A DNA stretch of 33,090 nucleotides from the NCBI GenBank assembly GCA_017882905.1, contig JADGOO010000160.1, positions 1-33,090 on the forward strand. Direction: 5' to 3'. Both the position numbers and the translations under genes were made by a program. Below the pieces are notes generated by a model. That model was not told the DNA's origin, searched no databases, and was given only the letters and a program-made list of their open reading frames with translations. Below, piece by piece: positions 30,373-33,090 of this stretch. How positions within the stretch are numbered: the first letter of the stretch is position 1; every line of letters begins with the position of its first letter. The stretch is from Acidimicrobiia bacterium (GTDB lineage: Bacteria; Actinomycetota; Acidimicrobiia; IMCC26256; PALSA-610).

Positions 30373-30971
30373 CCACCAACGGGACGGACCGCCCGGCGCT
30401 CGCGGTGTTCGACTTCGATGGCACGCTCACGCGCCGTGACTCGCTGGTCGGCTTCCTCGTGCACGTGAGCGGCACGCGCGCGGCACGCGCGTTCCTCGCC
30501 GAAGCCCGACCGTTGCTGCGCGCCGCACGCCACGACCACGCGCGCGACGCGGCGAAGGCAGCCGTGGTCGCTCGGGCCCTCGCCGGCCTCGATGTCGACG
30601 AGGTGCACGACGTGGCGCGCCACTACGCGCACCGGTTGGTCGAGAACGGGATGCGGGCCGACGTGCGCGCTCGCCTCGAGTGGCATCGCGCGCACGGCCA
30701 CGCGCTGTGCATCGTGTCGGCGTCACTGGAGCCGTACCTGAGCGTGGCTGCCGAACGCCTCGGCGTGCAGCATCTCGCTTGCACGCGGCTCGAGGTCGGC
30801 GACGACCGACGACTCACCGGGGCGCTCGTCGGGAGCAACTGCCGGCGAGCCGAGAAGGTGACCCGCCTGCGCATGCTCCTCGATCCCGACGGCTTCGAGA
30901 TGTGGGCATACGGTGATTCGCGCGGCGACACCGAGCTCCTCGCGATCGCCGACCATCCAGTCTGGGTGTGA
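30369..30971 (+). CDS. HAD-IB family phosphatase, candidate DPPR phosphatase
   Basis: A 200-residue HAD hydrolase. The nucleophile motif DFDGTLT holds Asp15 and Asp17, the second motif is IVSASLEPYL, and the metal motif GDSRGDTE has Asp183 and Asp187. The helical cap between residues 30 and 100 and the overall order match the SerB/PSP-like HAD-IB group that acts on phosphoserine or lipid-linked phosphates. The C-terminus stops right after ADHPVWV, shorter than most members. It is coupled to dprE2 by ATGA. In mycobacteria the step between UbiA and DprE1, removal of the 5-phosphate from decaprenylphosphoryl-5-phosphoribose, is attributed to a PAP2-type protein; none is present here, so this HAD enzyme is the best candidate by position. 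That role is inference. Confidence 0.85.
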   Translation: MTTNGTDRPALAVFDFDGTLTRRDSLVGFLVHVSGTRAARAFLAEARPLLRAARHDHARDAAKAAVVARALAGLDVDEVHDVARHYAHRLVENGMRADVRARLEWHRAHGHALCIVSASLEPYLSVAAERLGVQHLACTRLEVGDDRRLTGALVGSNCRRAEKVTRLRMLLDPDGFEMWAYGDSRGDTELLAIADHPVWV

Positions 30972-30975
30972 TCAC

Positions 30976-32196
30976 ATGACGTTCCCCAAAGGCTTCTACT
31001 GGGGCACGGGCGCGTCGTCGACTCAGGCCGAAGGGGCCGCGCCGGCCGCCGACTGGTCGGAGTGGGAACGCACCGGGCACGCGCCTCCGTCGGGCAACGG
31101 CAACGGGTTCGCCACGCAGTACGCCGAAGACTTCGAGCTCTATGCGGCGCACGGGCTCACGCACCACCGCCTGTCGATCGAATGGGCCCGCATCGAGCCC
31201 GCGCCCGGCAAGCGCGACGACGCCGCGATCGAGCACTACCGCGCGATGCTCGAAGCCGCCCGTGCGGCGGGTGTGGCGCCGTGGGTGTGCTTCCACCACT
31301 TCACGCTGCCGGGCTGGTTCGCCGACGAGGGCGCCTTCCGCGACGACAAGGCACGCGGCTACTACTGGCCGCGTCACGTCGCGTTCTGCGCGGAGACGTT
31401 CGGCGACCTCGTCGAAGGCTGGAAGCCGATCAACGAGCCCTACGCCTACGCCGTGCTGTCACACCGACTCGGCGTGCTCCCACCCGGCCGGCGCGACCCT
31501 GAGCAGTTCATCGAGACCTACCGCGGCATGCTGCTCGCACAACGAGACGCCTGGCGCGAGCTGCGCGGTGGCGGCCGGCCCGTCGCCACGATCCACAACT
31601 TGTCGCCTCTGTTCGCCGTCGACGACTCCGTGCCGGCCGAGGCCAAGACCCGCACGCTCGACGAGCTGATGTGGGGTGCGTGGATGCGGGCCGATCGCGA
31701 CGGCATCCTCGAGCTGCCCGGCCGAGCCGCAGTCGAAGTGCCCGACCTGCGAGAGTGCTGCGACCTGATCGGCTTCTCCTACTACAACGCCTACGGCGTG
31801 GATCGCGACGGGACACTGAAGCCGTACCCGCGCGACGAGTGGGTCGGTCCGATGGGCAATGTCCCGTGGCCCGAGGGACTCGCGATCGTGCTGCACCGCC
31901 TCGCCGACGAGCTGCCCGGTCGTCCGCTGCTCGTGTGCGAGCTCGGGATGGGCACGGCACGCGGCAGCGACGACGAGCCGCGCCGCGACGACTACCTGCG
32001 CGAGTCGCTCGAGGTCGTGGAAGAGGCGATCGGCGACGGCGCCGACGTGCGCGGCGTGTTCTTCTGGACCGGCGTCGACAACTACGAGTGGACCTACGGC
32101 TACGACGTGCAGTTCGGTCTGTTCGACCGTGACCGCGAGCCGCGCCCGGCCGCCGAGACGATCCGCCAGCTCATCCGCGCGCAGACCCACCCCTGA
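30976..32196 (+). CDS. Glycoside hydrolase family 1 (beta-glycosidase)
   Basis: A 406-residue (alpha/beta)8-barrel glycosidase. It starts with FPKGFYWGTGASSTQAEGA, the usual GH1 opening. The acid/base Glu154 is in INEPYAYA and the nucleophile Glu322 in CELGMGTARG (the usual motif is TENG, so the flanking residues deviate). FFWTGVDNYEWTYGYDVQFGLF at 362-383 is the conserved C-terminal signature, broken here by naming only its ends. The protein is shorter than most GH1 enzymes (440-480). It has no signal peptide, so it is intracellular. It follows the HAD gene by four bases and so closes the DPA-like operon; a role in sugar trimming of that pathway is not established. Confidence 0.88.
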   Translation: MTFPKGFYWGTGASSTQAEGAAPAADWSEWERTGHAPPSGNGNGFATQYAEDFELYAAHGLTHHRLSIEWARIEPAPGKRDDAAIEHYRAMLEAARAAGVAPWVCFHHFTLPGWFADEGAFRDDKARGYYWPRHVAFCAETFGDLVEGWKPINEPYAYAVLSHRLGVLPPGRRDPEQFIETYRGMLLAQRDAWRELRGGGRPVATIHNLSPLFAVDDSVPAEAKTRTLDELMWGAWMRADRDGILELPGRAAVEVPDLRECCDLIGFSYYNAYGVDRDGTLKPYPRDEWVGPMGNVPWPEGLAIVLHRLADELPGRPLLVCELGMGTARGSDDEPRRDDYLRESLEVVEEAIGDGADVRGVFFWTGVDNYEWTYGYDVQFGLFDRDREPRPAAETIRQLIRAQTHP

Positions 32197-32204
32197 GCGG
32201 GGGG

Positions 32205-33090
32205 TCAGCCTCGGCCGCGGTATTGGGCTCGGCCGCCGACCTCGTCCTTGTTCAGACGCTTCGTGAGGTGCATGCCCTCGAGCACGAACTCCATCGCCGA
32301 GGCGATCGCGGCCGGTGACTCCCCCACGCCGAGGTCGGCGAGGATCGGCGCGAGCGGCAGCGACGACAGCTGCTCCACGTACTGCGCGGTCGGGACGTCT
32401 TCGCCGGTCTGCACGGCATGACCGCTCTCGAACGCCGCCACCACCGCACCGAGGTGCTCCGGCTTCACGCGGGCCCGGAAGACCTCGAGCGTGGCCGCCT
32501 TCACGATGCGGTCGAGCACGTACTCCTCGCGACCGTCCTCGATCGTCTCGATCTCGATCTTTCCCGCGGTCGACGCGGTGATCGCGTCGAGGTCGCTCAC
32601 ACGCGGCGCAACATCGCGCTCACCGTTCACGAGCGCCCGGCGCGTCGCGTTGGCCACGAGCGTCTCGTAGTTGGTGATCGACAGACGGGCCGACACGCCG
32701 GAACGCTGGTTCACGTGCGGCGAGCGACGAGCCTGCTGGCTGATCTCGGCGATGATCTCCGTCATGAACTCGGGCACGTGGACGCTGACGCCCGGCGCCT
32801 CCATCGGCCGCACCTCTTGCATCACGATCGCGACTTCGGTGGCGGTCTCGAGCGGGTAGTGGGTGCGGATCTGGGCGCCGAAGCGGTCCTTCAGCGGCGT
32901 GATGATCCGGCCGCGGTTCGTGTAGTCCTCGGGGTTGGCCGACGCGAACAGCACCAGGTCGAGGGGCAGCTGGATCTTGTAGCCGCGGATCTGCACGTCG
33001 CGCTCCTCGAGCACGTTGAGCAGACCCACCTGGATGCGCTCCGCGAGATCGGGGAGCTCGTTGATCGCGAACAGACCGCGGTTCGTGCGC
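32205..33090 (-). CDS. Mg-chelatase/MoxR-like AAA ATPase, C-terminal part (cut by window edge)
   Basis: The 295 codons present hold the second half of a ChlI-like ATPase. At the right edge, RTNRGLFAINELPDLAERIQ holds a Walker-B-like strand with AINE, where most relatives have an Asp before the Glu. Next come SANPEDYTNRG (sensor 1), LKDRFGAQIRTHYP with the arginine finger region and the lid domain up to residue 190, followed by a C-terminal helical segment ending KRLNKDEVGGRAQYRGRG. The Walker A half is beyond base 33090. Such ATPases usually pair with a VWA-domain partner, not visible here. It converges with the GH1 gene, eight bases away. Confidence 0.88.
   Translation of the reverse strand, partial: RTNRGLFAINELPDLAERIQVGLLNVLEERDVQIRGYKIQLPLDLVLFASANPEDYTNRGRIITPLKDRFGAQIRTHYPLETATEVAIVMQEVRPMEAPGVSVHVPEFMTEIIAEISQQARRSPHVNQRSGVSARLSITNYETLVANATRRALVNGERDVAPRVSDLDAITASTAGKIEIETIEDGREEYVLDRIVKAATLEVFRARVKPEHLGAVVAAFESGHAVQTGEDVPTAQYVEQLSSLPLAPILADLGVGESPAAIASAMEFVLEGMHLTKRLNKDEVGGRAQYRGRG

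Noticed and set aside
30913-30975. Upstream extension of the GH1 frame by 21 residues
   Set aside because: It overlaps the end of the HAD gene and adds Ser-rich residues not seen in GH1 proteins; ATG 30976 gives the family start.

Overview
This window is very GC-rich, gene-dense bacterial DNA with short intergenic gaps, mostly single-domain actinobacterial enzymes, and many overlapping start/stop codons. Gene content (decaprenyl-phosphoarabinose-type enzymes, sirtuin, DlaT-like E2, L,D-transpeptidase, PduO adenosyltransferase) points to Actinomycetota. An Acidimicrobiia-like lineage is my inference. I see no tRNA, rRNA, CRISPR array, insertion sequence or phage gene, and no gene-free stretch above 300 bases.

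Layout. 1-473 (-): start of the methylmalonyl-CoA mutase large subunit. 601-2846 (+): a conserved hypothetical, a NUDIX hydrolase and a sirtuin. 2822-6416 (-): tyrosine/homogentisate catabolic operon hppD-fahA-hmgA, with stop and start codons sharing a base. 6508-10512 (+): a heme-oxygenase-fold protein, a rhodanese-ThiF/MoeB fusion, a secreted repeat/L,D-transpeptidase protein and a GNAT acetyltransferase. 10537-12100: divergent tyrosine phosphatase and a frameshifted methyltransferase. 12148-14251 (-): leucyl aminopeptidase and cobalamin adenosyltransferase. 14350-19312 (+): B12-dependent methionine synthase and a GT-C-like membrane protein. 19334-25879 (-): a lipoate/2-oxoacid dehydrogenase operon (possible 29-aa membrane peptide, E3, E2, a LipB-LipA fusion, an M24 peptidase, a polytopic membrane protein). 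25905-32196 (+): a lipid-flippase-like protein, then DPPR synthase, DprE1, DprE2, a HAD phosphatase and a GH1 glycosidase. 32205-33090 (-): 3' part of a Mg-chelatase/MoxR-like AAA ATPase.

How they work together. Three B12-linked genes (mutase, MetH, adenosyltransferase) lie in the window. The lipoate operon pairs attachment/synthesis of lipoate (LipB-LipA) with the lipoylated E2 and its E3. The DPA-like cluster supplies every step from prenyl phosphate to a prenyl-phospho-arabinose donor if the HAD protein is the missing phosphatase. Many genes have a TA-N3-T hexamer 6-9 bases before the start codon and no Shine-Dalgarno sequence, so leaderless transcripts appear common here.

Most striking points: the single-frame LipB-LipA fusion, the HAD enzyme in the phosphatase slot of the DPA-like operon, the alanine in DprE1 where M. 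tuberculosis has Cys387, the matching inverted promoter boxes between metH and the adenosyltransferase gene, and the N-terminal rhodanese on a MoeB/ThiF enzyme.
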